Positions 1-6,498 of a stretch of 13,859 bases of DNA are shown piece after piece. Where the stretch lies: positions 1-13,859 of the forward strand of contig CATPBS010000358.1 of assembly GCA_955652715.1 (NCBI GenBank), in the 5' to 3' direction. The stretch's first letter is position 1. Each line of letters opens with the position of its first letter. Source of the DNA: an uncultured Candidatus Udaeobacter sp. GTDB taxonomy: Bacteria > Verrucomicrobiota > Verrucomicrobiia > Chthoniobacterales > UBA10450. The notes under the pieces are model-generated. The model was given only the letters and a program-made list of their open reading frames with translations, was not told the origin of the DNA and ran no database searches. A program made the position numbers and the translations under genes.

Positions 1-237
1 CGGTCTTATCGAGAAACTTGAGACGACGCGATTCTGATCTTTCGGCCGCGCGCGCTGTGAAAATCTAAGCAGCCGAGCGGACCGTCGAAATTGTATACCG
101 CAATTGTATACGCTAGCTCAGAAAAAGGGCCAAAAATGGCTAATTTTAGCTAAGCATCAAATCCAAGAAATCCCTGTAAGTTACTGATCTTCAATCGATA
201 GCCAATGATAGCTAAAGCCAGCAAAAATAGCTTTCTC
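1..237. other. Gene-free AT-rich region with short repeats beside a broken tRNA
   Basis: I see no convincing protein gene or RNA gene here. From about 88 to 237 the DNA is visibly more AT-rich than the coding DNA to the right. It carries a direct repeat of AATTGTATAC (89-98 and 102-111), an 8-bp palindrome TTAGCTAA (146-153), further TAGCTAA/TAGCTT copies at about 209-215 and 228-233, and a 9-bp inverted pair ATCGAGAAA (8-16 plus strand, 232-240 minus strand) whose right copy lies at the tRNA break point. Repeats next to a truncated tRNA fit the flank of an integrated or deleted element, but no integrase gene is visible, so this remains inference. Confidence 0.5.
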
Positions 238-277
238 GATTACAAATCAGCTGCTCTACCAGCTGAGCTATGCCGGC
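238..277 (-). tRNA. Truncated tRNA-Thr(UGU), 5' half only
   Basis: Read on the minus strand from 277, the sequence gives a normal tRNA 5' half: acceptor strand GCCGGCA, TA, D-stem GCTC, D-loop AGCTGGTA, GAGC, then anticodon arm GCTGA with loop TTTGTAA (anticodon TGT, threonine). The 3' side of the anticodon stem should be TCAGC. Only TC is present, followed by GAGAAAGC, which does not pair. No T-arm, T-loop GTTCGA or 3' acceptor strand complementary to GCCGGCA follows down to position 1. The gene therefore breaks at about tRNA position 40 and cannot give a functional tRNA as it stands. A disrupting insertion, an element-displaced tRNA fragment or a deletion could each explain it. The 3' half, if it exists, lies outside the window. 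Confidence 0.85.
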
Positions 278-278
278 G

Positions 279-313
279 AAGAAAACGCGGCGCAAACTAA
301 CGCACGGCGCCGC
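279..313 (-). terminator. Rho-independent terminator after the minus-strand gene cluster
   Basis: Perfect 7-bp GC-only inverted repeat, GCGGCGC at 287-293 and GCGCCGC at 307-313, with a 13-nt loop. Reading the minus strand it is followed by GTTTTCTTC. It lies 20 bases past the stop codon of the acyltransferase gene (333) and just before the tRNA fragment, which is where a transcription terminator for the cluster would be expected. Strength is not measured and the T-run is interrupted. Confidence 0.6.
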
Positions 314-332
314 TTGGAACAAGCTGCGGGTG

Positions 333-1028
333 TTACAAACGTGAACGTGTCGTGACCGAGAGCGGTTCGGCGGTTTCTAGATTCTTAATCACGGTGCTGA
401 GATAAACCGATTTGGGATAAATTGCCCTGTATTTTGTGATCTCCGCCCGGTTTAGCACTTTAAATCCGTAGCGCTCGAACATTCTCTCACCGCGTCGGCT
501 TTCAAATGTGATAATCTGGCCGTAGACGCGCTTTTCGCCGGAGCGATATAGATAACTCAAATACGCGCTCATGAGCGCGCGTGTTGTCGAGACTTTGCGA
601 GCGTCTGGCAGCAAATTGACGTGAAAATGCGGCGTGCGCCGCGGCGCTGCGGGTACTTCGCGCCAGCCATGCACAAGAACCCAGCGAATGAAGCGGCGGG
701 AGCGTTTGTTGTAGAGAAAATAACGCATAAGCGCGCGAAAAAAGAGCCAGACGTTTTGATACAATGCGTACAGCTGGTTTCGTAGCGGCTTGCGCGAGCC
801 GAGCAAATAACCGCGAATCTCGCCGTCCACCTCCAGGAGAAAACACGATTCGGGTTCGTGATCGGTATAATAAGTGGTGAGGAAATCAGCGAACAATTCT
901 CGATCCTCGTACACAGGATCAATCGGGTCGCCAAGAAAGCCCGTGTTGCAGCAGAGTCTTCTTACCGCTTCGCGGTCCGATCTGCGATAGCCACGAATGA
1001 GGAACGGCTTGTGGTCGTCGTTCGCCAT
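333..1028 (-). CDS. GNAT-like N-acetyltransferase
   Basis: Product of 231 aa starting MANDDHKPF. It resembles GNAT acyltransferases: an N-terminal beta-alpha region (IRGYRRSDREAVRRL, residues 11-25), a beta segment CFLLEVDGEIRGYLLGSR (62-79), a segment PDARKVSTTRAL (141-152) in the place of the acetyl-CoA pyrophosphate-binding loop, and the typical late segment MFERYGFKVLNR (183-194). The canonical Q/RxxGxG/A loop is not clean, so substrate and even acyl donor are uncertain. The ATG at 1028 is chosen because it overlaps the TGA of the upstream glycosyltransferase as TGATG, pointing to translational coupling. An upstream TTG would need a 43-bp overlap. Being last in a glycosyltransferase gene pair, it may decorate the same glycan (inference). 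Confidence 0.75.
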   Translation of the reverse strand: MANDDHKPFLIRGYRRSDREAVRRLCCNTGFLGDPIDPVYEDRELFADFLTTYYTDHEPESCFLLEVDGEIRGYLLGSRKPLRNQLYALYQNVWLFFRALMRYFLYNKRSRRFIRWVLVHGWREVPAAPRRTPHFHVNLLPDARKVSTTRALMSAYLSYLYRSGEKRVYGQIITFESRRGERMFERYGFKVLNRAEITKYRAIYPKSVYLSTVIKNLETAEPLSVTTRSRL

Positions 1029-2209
1029 CAAAATCGGCGGTAGTTTGCGCGAACCTCGTGATAAATGCAAAACAGTTCCTCAAACACCCGGAGCCAGGTG
1101 TACTGACTGCCTGCCGTCTCTGCCGCATTTCCGCCGACGGTTGACAATTTTTTTGTGGGCCAACGGGCGATTGCGCCGGCCAGCGCTTCCGCGCTGTTCT
1201 CTCGCGCCCACCATTCCTGGTCATGACAAATAATCTTGTCCATGTAGCTCCCGCGAATCCCAACTACCGGTGTTCCGCACGCCTGACTCTCCAGCGCGAC
1301 AAGTCCAAATGTTTCCTGGACACCGGGATGAACGAAGAGATCGGCTGCGCGGTAGTAACGCGCCAAATCAGCGGCGCAGGCGCAATACGGGATCCACATT
1401 ACGTTTTCTCCGCAACTGCGGGATTGCAATTTTCGAAGCTCGTTGCGCTGCGGCCCGTCACCAATGACCAGGAGGCGAAATTCATTCGCGCGCCGTCGGT
1501 GCAAAAGCTCAAAGCTCCCAAACAATGTTCGCGTGTTCTTTTCCCTGGCCAGGCGACCGACGTAAAGAAGTAACGTCTCGCTGTCGCTGATTCCCAACGC
1601 CTGGCGAGTCGCTTGCGCGTCATCTGACACGGGGTTGAAAACGCCGGTGTCCACACCGAGCCGTACCGGCCGGACATTGTGCACGCCCCATTCTGAAAGA
1701 ACGCCGGCCAGCTTTTCGGAAGGCACCAGCGTGACTTGGAAGCGATTGTAAAGCCTACGCACATAGGCGCGGGTCAGTTTCATAGCGCGGCGCGTGCCGC
1801 GCTCTCCGAATAATCTCGCGCTTCCGCGTAGATATGCTTCCGGAAAATGCGAATGATAAAAACCAACAACTGGAATTTTCAGCCTGCGTCCGGCCGAAAC
1901 CGCTTTCCAGCCAACCTGGTATGGATCGGCCGATTCGATGAGATCAGGGCGCTCGCGATCCAGGATCTCTTCGATCGCACGTAAATTAAGGAGCGCGCGA
2001 TAGCGGGAACTTCGCGAAACTAACGGAGAATGAATTGAATAGATCCGCGACCGCGCACTGCTGGTTACTTCAGTTTTTGGGCCAGGGACAATGAGAACAT
2101 GTTCGTTCTCAGGCGTGTAGTTGTTGATGTACGCAACTTTCTCGTGAACGTACCGTTTTACGCCGCCGCTTAACGGAGAATAAAATTGGGTCAGGTCGCA
2201 GATTTTCAT
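1028..2209 (-). CDS. Glycosyltransferase family 4 (GT-B fold)
   Basis: Product of 393 aa, a usual length for GT4 enzymes, which move a sugar from an activated donor to a lipid-linked or glycan acceptor at the cytoplasmic membrane face. Visible marks: the N-terminal acceptor domain with the glycine-containing loop SPLSGGVKRYV (11-21), the DPYQVG and FYHSHFPE segments (95-100, 117-124), donor domain start LLLYVGRLAREKN (213-225), VIGDGPQRNELR (248-259), and the GT4 signature VHPGVQETFGLVALE (293-307) with the E-x7-E pair Glu299/Glu307. It resembles the mannosyltransferase-like branch (MgtA/PimB type), but the sugar is not predictable. The ATG overlaps the stop of the upstream four-helix-bundle gene as ATGA, and its own TGA overlaps the next ATG. 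Confidence 0.9.
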   Translation of the reverse strand: MKICDLTQFYSPLSGGVKRYVHEKVAYINNYTPENEHVLIVPGPKTEVTSSARSRIYSIHSPLVSRSSRYRALLNLRAIEEILDRERPDLIESADPYQVGWKAVSAGRRLKIPVVGFYHSHFPEAYLRGSARLFGERGTRRAMKLTRAYVRRLYNRFQVTLVPSEKLAGVLSEWGVHNVRPVRLGVDTGVFNPVSDDAQATRQALGISDSETLLLYVGRLAREKNTRTLFGSFELLHRRRANEFRLLVIGDGPQRNELRKLQSRSCGENVMWIPYCACAADLARYYRAADLFVHPGVQETFGLVALESQACGTPVVGIRGSYMDKIICHDQEWWARENSAEALAGAIARWPTKKLSTVGGNAAETAGSQYTWLRVFEELFCIYHEVRANYRRF

Positions 2210-2586
2210 CGGATTGCCGATTTGCGATTTGCAATTTGCAATTTCGCCGCGGTCTTTTTCGACGACGCCATGATCGCGACGATTTCGCGTGCCTCAGTTA
2301 ATAGAGGCTTTATTTCCCCGAAACTGAGCAAGTCCGTTTCAATTATTAGTTCGAGCCAGAACGCACTTTCATCCGCTTCCTCTTCGACCACGCCAAGCTT
2401 AGCGATGAACTCCGGTTTCGAGCGTGCGCGGCAGGCAGCGCGATAACTCGCTGCTACCGACGCACCGCTCCTTATCAGTTGGGCAGCCACTGCCTTTCCC
2501 TGAATTGTTGGGGGCAGAGCACCAACAAGTCTAAAAATGCGCAATGCGAACTGCTTTGTTCGCTTAAGGAGTTCGCGTTCAGTCAT
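2206..2586 (-). CDS. Four-helix-bundle protein, S23/IVP family (TIGR02436-like)
   Basis: Small 126-aa, mostly helical protein. The central part has the hallmarks of the family first known from 23S rRNA intervening sequences and related to the Avd protein of diversity-generating retroelements: AAQLIRSGASVAASYRAA followed by EFIAKLGVVEEEADESAFWLEL. The biochemical role of stand-alone members is not known. The last dozen residues (KLQIANRKSAIR) are encoded by an array of 7-bp repeats rather than ordinary coding DNA, and a similar array lies just before the start codon. The TGA overlaps the ATG of the GT4 gene as ATGA. No reverse transcriptase or variable repeat is visible nearby, so there is no support for a retroelement role here. 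Confidence 0.85.
   Translation of the reverse strand: MTERELLKRTKQFALRIFRLVGALPPTIQGKAVAAQLIRSGASVAASYRAACRARSKPEFIAKLGVVEEEADESAFWLELIIETDLLSFGEIKPLLTEAREIVAIMASSKKTAAKLQIANRKSAIR
2212..2246 (+). repeat. Heptamer repeat array, left side of the four-helix-bundle gene
   Basis: Five consecutive 7-bp units on the plus strand: GATTGCC, GATTTGC, GATTTGC, AATTTGC, AATTTCG (2212-2218, 2219-2225, 2226-2232, 2233-2239, 2240-2246). The array encodes the C-terminal end of the four-helix-bundle protein on the opposite strand and stops two bases before the GT4 start codon. The same unit appears inverted at 2596-2616. Confidence 0.8.
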
Positions 2587-2595
2587 TCATCAATC

Positions 2596-2616
2596 GCAAC
2601 TCGCAAATTGCAAATT
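2596..2616 (-). repeat. Heptamer repeat array, right side of the four-helix-bundle gene
   Basis: On the minus strand the units read AATTTGC, AATTTGC, GAGTTGC (2616-2596), with a further degenerate GATTGAT next to them. This is the same 7-bp unit as at 2212-2246 in opposite orientation. The outer end shares bases with the trxB stop codon TAA (2617-2615). Confidence 0.75.
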
Positions 2617-3538
2617 AAGACTCCAGCTCGCTGAGGTATTTCTCCGCGTCCATCGCCGCTGCACATCCGGAACCGGCTGCGGTTACCGCCTGCTTGTACA
2701 CGCGATCTGCAACGTCGCCCGCCACGAATACGCCTGGATGTTTACTCTCCGCCAGATTTTTTGTGATTAAGTAGCCGTCTGTATCCATGTCGAGCTTGTC
2801 TTGATACGCCCGCGTGTTCGGATCATGACCGATTGCCACGAATACACATGCCACCGCCAGTTCGCGTTCTTCGTTTGTCTTCACGTTGAGCAAACGCACG
2901 GCGCGCATCTCGCCTTTTTCATCGGGAATGTATTTTGTCACGACGGTGTTCCAGATCGGCTCGATCTTCTTGTTCGCGAACACGCGCTCTTGCATGATTA
3001 CCGAGGCGCGCATTTTGTCGCGGCGATGAATCAGATAGACCTTTGAAGCGAAGCGGGTAAGAAACAACGATTCCTCCGCGGCGGAATCGCCGCCGCCGAC
3101 CACGCAGACCGGTACATTTTTGTAAAACGCGCCGTCGCACGTTGCGCACGAAGTCAGTCCGTGACCGATTAATTTTTCTTCGTTCTCCAGTCCGAGGTAG
3201 CGGGCCGACGCTCCGCTGGCGATAATCAGCGCCTGCGTCTCCAGCCATTCATCGTCGGCTTTGATGCAGACATGTTTGTTGCTTCCATCGAAATCCGTCA
3301 CCTCCGCGTAAGAGAAACGGGCGCCAAATTTCTCGGCTTGCCTGTGCATGTTGAGAATGAGCTCGGGTCCGTCGATTCCATCCGGGAATCCCGGGTAATT
3401 TTCTACCAAGGTCGTCGTCGAAAGTTGGCCGCCGGGCTGCCGCCCTTCCAGCACCAGCGGGTTCAAATTAGCCCGCGCAGCATAAATCGCCGCTGTCAAT
3501 CCAGCGCAACCGCTTCCAACAATGATCACTTTCTCCAT
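2615..3538 (-). CDS. trxB: Thioredoxin reductase (NADPH)
   Basis: Flavoprotein of 307 aa, full length for the low-molecular-weight bacterial enzyme, which passes electrons from NADPH through FAD and a redox disulfide to thioredoxin in the cytoplasm. The FAD-binding loop VGSGCAGLTAA is at the N-terminus, the redox-active pair is the CATC motif at about 131-134 (SCATCDGAF), the NADPH-binding GGGDSAAEE follows at about 148-156 with the HRRD motif at about 171-174, and the C-terminal FAD site is VFVAGDVAD. I use the ATG at 3538. The codon just before it is TTG, an alternative start giving one more residue. Nothing is missing or unusual in the protein. The gene ends directly at a repeat array. Confidence 0.96.
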   Translation of the reverse strand: MEKVIIVGSGCAGLTAAIYAARANLNPLVLEGRQPGGQLSTTTLVENYPGFPDGIDGPELILNMHRQAEKFGARFSYAEVTDFDGSNKHVCIKADDEWLETQALIIASGASARYLGLENEEKLIGHGLTSCATCDGAFYKNVPVCVVGGGDSAAEESLFLTRFASKVYLIHRRDKMRASVIMQERVFANKKIEPIWNTVVTKYIPDEKGEMRAVRLLNVKTNEERELAVACVFVAIGHDPNTRAYQDKLDMDTDGYLITKNLAESKHPGVFVAGDVADRVYKQAVTAAGSGCAAAMDAEKYLSELES

Positions 3539-3562
3539 CAATAAAACCTAGCACACCGCGCA

Positions 3563-3586
3563 AGTTCGAAGGACCGATATCGAACT
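3563..3586 (-). other. Weak hairpin between the molybdoenzyme gene and trxB
   Basis: Inverted repeat AGTTCGA (3563-3569) and TCGAACT (3580-3586) with a 10-nt loop, in the 68-bp gap between the two genes. No T-run follows on the minus strand, so a classical terminator is not supported. It could attenuate readthrough or be chance. Confidence 0.25.
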
Positions 3587-3606
3587 GCCCAGTCCCGCAG
3601 CCGAAC

Positions 3607-5157
3607 TCACGCCGTAACGTGCACGAGAATCTTGTGAAAGCCGGTGACGCCCGAGAAGAAGCTGCGATCCTCTTCCCATTCCTGCACGTCATCTTCACCG
3701 TCGGTGGCGCGGACGACAAAGACGTAATCACCTGCTGCGCCTGGCGTCCACTCCGCCTTCCAAAGCGACCAGGCGAGATCGCCGCCTGTATAATAGATGT
3801 CGGCTTCGCGCCACGATTTGCCGTCATCGAAACTGACCTCGACGCGCGAAATGCCGCGGTCGCCGCCATACGCCATGCCCTTCAGTTCGAGTGGCTGCTG
3901 TAATTCGCTAATTGAGAATCGTGATTCATGATCCGGTACATCGATCCGGGAGCGCGTCGGCGCGATAAAATCGGGTCCCCAACCTTGCGTTTCGTAAAAC
4001 CCTTTCGCCTGCGCGTCCGTCAATTCGATGCGCGTAAGCCATTTCACATGTTTTTCGCCGAAATAGCCCGGCACAATCGCGCGCAACGGGTAGCCATGCC
4101 GGTGCGGCAATCGGACACCGTTCATGTCGTAGGCGAGTAAAGTAGTTGGCTCCATCGCTTTCTCCAAAGGGATCGTATCGGTGTAATTATCAACACCATG
4201 GAAGCGCACCCGAGCGGCGTTGGAAAGCGGCGCTGCTCGTTCGAGCAAATCGCGTAATGGAACACCTTTCCAGATAGCATTGCTGATCAGGCCTGCATCT
4301 AGCCCGTTGCTGATGCACATCAGCGTCGTCTGCTGCTCGCGTGCTGGCAGCCCGCGGAGATCCTGAAATCGCCACGCGGCGTTATTTTGCACAAGCCCGT
4401 TCACTTCAAGGTGCCAAAGATCGACATTCAACCTGGGATCAACCACGTTCTTCGTCACGCAATAAAACAATTCGTTAGGCGTAATCGGCTCGACAATGCG
4501 GCCTTTGTATTGCGTGCCGTCGTAGCTGAATGTTGCGACGCGATAAAGTTTGCGAGCCACCGCAATGCCGCCACCCGCGACTGCGGCTCCAATTGCGCTC
4601 AGAACAAACGCGCGCCGGCCAATGGCCGGACTAAACTCGTAATGGTGCTCCCCTCTTTTCCGCGTTGCCAGAAATTGAAAACAAACGACCAACGTTCGTT
4701 CGAACAAAAAAAAACACAGCGCGAAGCCGACAAGAGTGACCAGGCGCGCGGCGTCGATCGGCAGACCAACATAGCTTGTGCCCAAGGCCGGCCACAACGC
4801 GATTGCGAACGCCACGACGGGTAACAAAACAAAGATCGACATCGTCCAAATCGCCGAGGCGCGCGTCGCATTGCGTCGCAAAAGCAAGCCGAACATCGCT
4901 CCGCCAATCGCAGCAACCAGAAGTTGACCAGCGATTGTCGATCCAACGCCAAGTTGCTTCAGATGATTGTACCCGCCGACCCTGCCCATGAGGGAAAGAA
5001 ACGGGCCAGGCGAGATGAAAACCGAAAGGCGATCGCCGATGATAAGGAGCGGTGTCGCCACACCCACCGCAGCAAGCAATAACATCGCTGTCGTCATGAC
5101 GATTCCACCGAGCAAACCGGCGAGGAAACCAGCGAGGATCGCCTTTGTTCTACTCAT
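3607..5157 (-). CDS. Membrane-anchored molybdopterin oxidoreductase, sulfite-oxidase family
   Basis: Product of 516 aa. The N-terminal third is hydrophobic, with likely membrane helices at about 8-33, 73-94, 104-125 and 138-162. Then comes a twin-arginine-like stretch GRRAFVLSAIGAAVAGG (180-196) with another hydrophobic segment, and from about 215 the catalytic module. The sulfite-oxidase-type Mo-cofactor domain includes the expected molybdenum-ligand cysteine, Cys281 (TTLMCISNGLDAG), the segment RFHGVDNYTDTIPLEKAM, and LPHRHGYPLRAIVPGYFGEKHVKW (split here for clarity: LPHRHGYPLRA, 350-360, and IVPGYFGEKHVKW, 361-373). The C-terminal Mo-co dimerisation domain (about 420-516) has VEVSFDDGKSW. 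The catalytic part should face the periplasm. The electron acceptor and substrate are unknown. It need not be sulfite. Confidence 0.88.
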   Translation of the reverse strand: MSRTKAILAGFLAGLLGGIVMTTAMLLLAAVGVATPLLIIGDRLSVFISPGPFLSLMGRVGGYNHLKQLGVGSTIAGQLLVAAIGGAMFGLLLRRNATRASAIWTMSIFVLLPVVAFAIALWPALGTSYVGLPIDAARLVTLVGFALCFFLFERTLVVCFQFLATRKRGEHHYEFSPAIGRRAFVLSAIGAAVAGGGIAVARKLYRVATFSYDGTQYKGRIVEPITPNELFYCVTKNVVDPRLNVDLWHLEVNGLVQNNAAWRFQDLRGLPAREQQTTLMCISNGLDAGLISNAIWKGVPLRDLLERAAPLSNAARVRFHGVDNYTDTIPLEKAMEPTTLLAYDMNGVRLPHRHGYPLRAIVPGYFGEKHVKWLTRIELTDAQAKGFYETQGWGPDFIAPTRSRIDVPDHESRFSISELQQPLELKGMAYGGDRGISRVEVSFDDGKSWREADIYYTGGDLAWSLWKAEWTPGAAGDYVFVVRATDGEDDVQEWEEDRSFFSGVTGFHKILVHVTA

Positions 5158-5172
5158 TCAGCACGAATATGA

Positions 5173-5241
5173 GTTGTAGAGGCGCTTCTGCCAAGCGCCC
5201 GATGATTGGGTCCGGGCGTTCGCCGCGGCGAACGCCACAAC
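5173..5241. repeat. REP-like palindromic intergenic element (copy 1)
   Basis: The gap between the GT9 stop codon and the molybdoenzyme start holds two hairpins. The first is GGCGCTT (5181-5187) paired with AAGCGCC (5193-5199), loop CTGCC. The second is GGCGTTCGCC (5215-5224) and GGCGAACGCC (5227-5236) separated by GC, together a perfect 22-bp palindrome. Imperfect outer ends GTTGTAGAGGCG and CGCCACAAC also match. The TGTAG-GGCG beginning is shared with the element at 10028-10084. On the minus strand there is no T-run, so it is a transcript structure rather than a clear terminator. Confidence 0.65.
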
Positions 5242-5246
5242 AAAAT

Positions 5247-6428
5247 TCACTTTCCAATCGCAACGATTTTATGCACGCGATCCACTACCATTGCAGACGT
5301 AACCTGTTTCATGCAGGCGTGACCAAATGGGCATTGGCTCAGCCGACGATAATTGCATGGCGAACACGGCAAATCCACGCGCACGACCGATTCCGGCCGT
5401 TGGTAAGGGCCGATGTGAACAGGATTCGTTGGTCCGAAGATGCTGACCATCGGTTTGCCAAGCGACGCGGCGAGATGCATCGAGCCGGAATCGTTCGTCA
5501 CGGCCACCTCTGCACGCCGAATAAGCGCCGCTAATTCTGCCGGCGTGGTTTGACCCGAAAGATCAATTGCTCCCCGCGCCGCGGCCGCGATTTGCTGGCA
5601 ACGCTCCTGATCGCGTGTTGTGCCTGCGAGCGCCACGGCAAATCCGTCGCGAATAAACTGCTGCGCGACGCCTGCAAATCCTTCGATCGTCCAATGCTTA
5701 GTCTCCCAAATCGTGCCGGGCACCAGAACAACAAGCTTTTTGGATGCTGGCACACCGTGCTCCTCCAGCAATCGCTCCACGTTACGCACGGTTTCCGATG
5801 AGAGGTGAATTGTTAGATCTGGCGGATCATCATCGAGGCCAAGTAACGGCGCGACCCATAGGTAGCGATCAATTGCGTGAACATCGAGCGTCGGAATCGG
5901 GATGCGATGTGTGTAAGCGATCCATGAACCTTCGCGCGCGCCCCGCCAGCCGTGGCTTGGCACATTTCTGAGATCGTGCTCGGCGGAAACCGTGAGTTCA
6001 CGTGTGATTGGCCGATCAAATCCGATGCGGACGCGGGCTCCGCTCACGAGAGCAAAAAAAGCCGAACGCACCTGACCATGCATGTCGATGACCAAATCGT
6101 ATTTCGCGCGGCGGATTTGCTTGAGCAGACCGAGAAATGCCAGTAGCGCACGCCATCTGCGCCCGCGCTTCGAAAAATCCCGTCGCGCAAAAAGAACGAC
6201 ATTCGAGAGCGCTGGATGACAGCGGACGATCTCCGCGTTCTCCGGTGTTATCAACCAGTCAATTCGCGCCCGCGGATAACGTCCGCGCAGCTTCACAAGT
6301 ACCGGGATCGTATGGACGACGTCGCCCAGTGCCGAAGGTTTGATCAGTAAAATGCGCGAGAACTCTGCGGACTGCAGTCCCGAAGCCTCAGCGTTTTTTA
6401 TCCCTGCTTTTTCGATATGGCCGTTCAA
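5247..6428 (-). CDS. Glycosyltransferase family 9 (heptosyltransferase-like)
   Basis: Product of 393 aa, GT-B fold, related to the WaaC/WaaF/WaaQ enzymes that add heptose or similar sugars to lipid-linked acceptors in the cytoplasm. Evidence: RILLIKPSALGDVVHTIPVL (25-44), DLVIDMHGQVRS (111-122), VPGTIWETKHW (236-246), and the donor-site block VTNDSGSMHLAASLGKPMV (310-328) followed by FGPTNP. Near the C-terminus four cysteines (355, 358, 366, 372) form the CSPC...C...C cluster seen in many GT9 proteins. The start is TTG: a TAA stop lies immediately upstream and no ATG or GTG occurs before the conserved core, giving a 24-residue extension over the usual family start. The specific sugar is not predictable. 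Confidence 0.9.
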   Translation of the reverse strand: MNGHIEKAGIKNAEASGLQSAEFSRILLIKPSALGDVVHTIPVLVKLRGRYPRARIDWLITPENAEIVRCHPALSNVVLFARRDFSKRGRRWRALLAFLGLLKQIRRAKYDLVIDMHGQVRSAFFALVSGARVRIGFDRPITRELTVSAEHDLRNVPSHGWRGAREGSWIAYTHRIPIPTLDVHAIDRYLWVAPLLGLDDDPPDLTIHLSSETVRNVERLLEEHGVPASKKLVVLVPGTIWETKHWTIEGFAGVAQQFIRDGFAVALAGTTRDQERCQQIAAAARGAIDLSGQTTPAELAALIRRAEVAVTNDSGSMHLAASLGKPMVSIFGPTNPVHIGPYQRPESVVRVDLPCSPCNYRRLSQCPFGHACMKQVTSAMVVDRVHKIVAIGK

Positions 6429-6453
6429 TTACCAAAGGTGGAATGAAGCCGAC

Positions 6454-6481
6454 AGGTGTTCGTTGTAAATGCGAAACACCT
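6454..6481 (-). other. Hairpin between the oxygenase and GT9 genes
   Basis: AGGTGTT (6454-6460) and AACACCT (6475-6481) form a 7-bp stem, extended by CG/CG after a bulged A, in the 70-bp gap before the unusual TTG start of the GT9 gene. No T-run follows. It could affect translation or transcript processing at this junction, or be chance. Confidence 0.3.
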
Positions 6482-6498
6482 CGGAAATGTGTTCGGCG

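Noticed and set aside
1..237. Group I intron interrupting the tRNA anticodon arm
   Set aside because: The break is in the anticodon stem, not the loop position usual for such introns. I see no conserved intron core pairing elements, and no 3' tRNA half appears within the 237 bases available.
2212..2246. CRISPR array
   Set aside because: Repeats are 7 bp and contiguous without spacers, and there are no cas genes.
2206..2616. Diversity-generating retroelement around the Avd-like protein
   Set aside because: No reverse transcriptase, template repeat or variable repeat pair is present in the window. Only the four-helix-bundle protein is shared.
5215..5236. Rho-independent terminator at the 22-bp palindrome
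   Set aside because: Neither strand has a T-run directly after the stem, so only a REP-like structure is supported.
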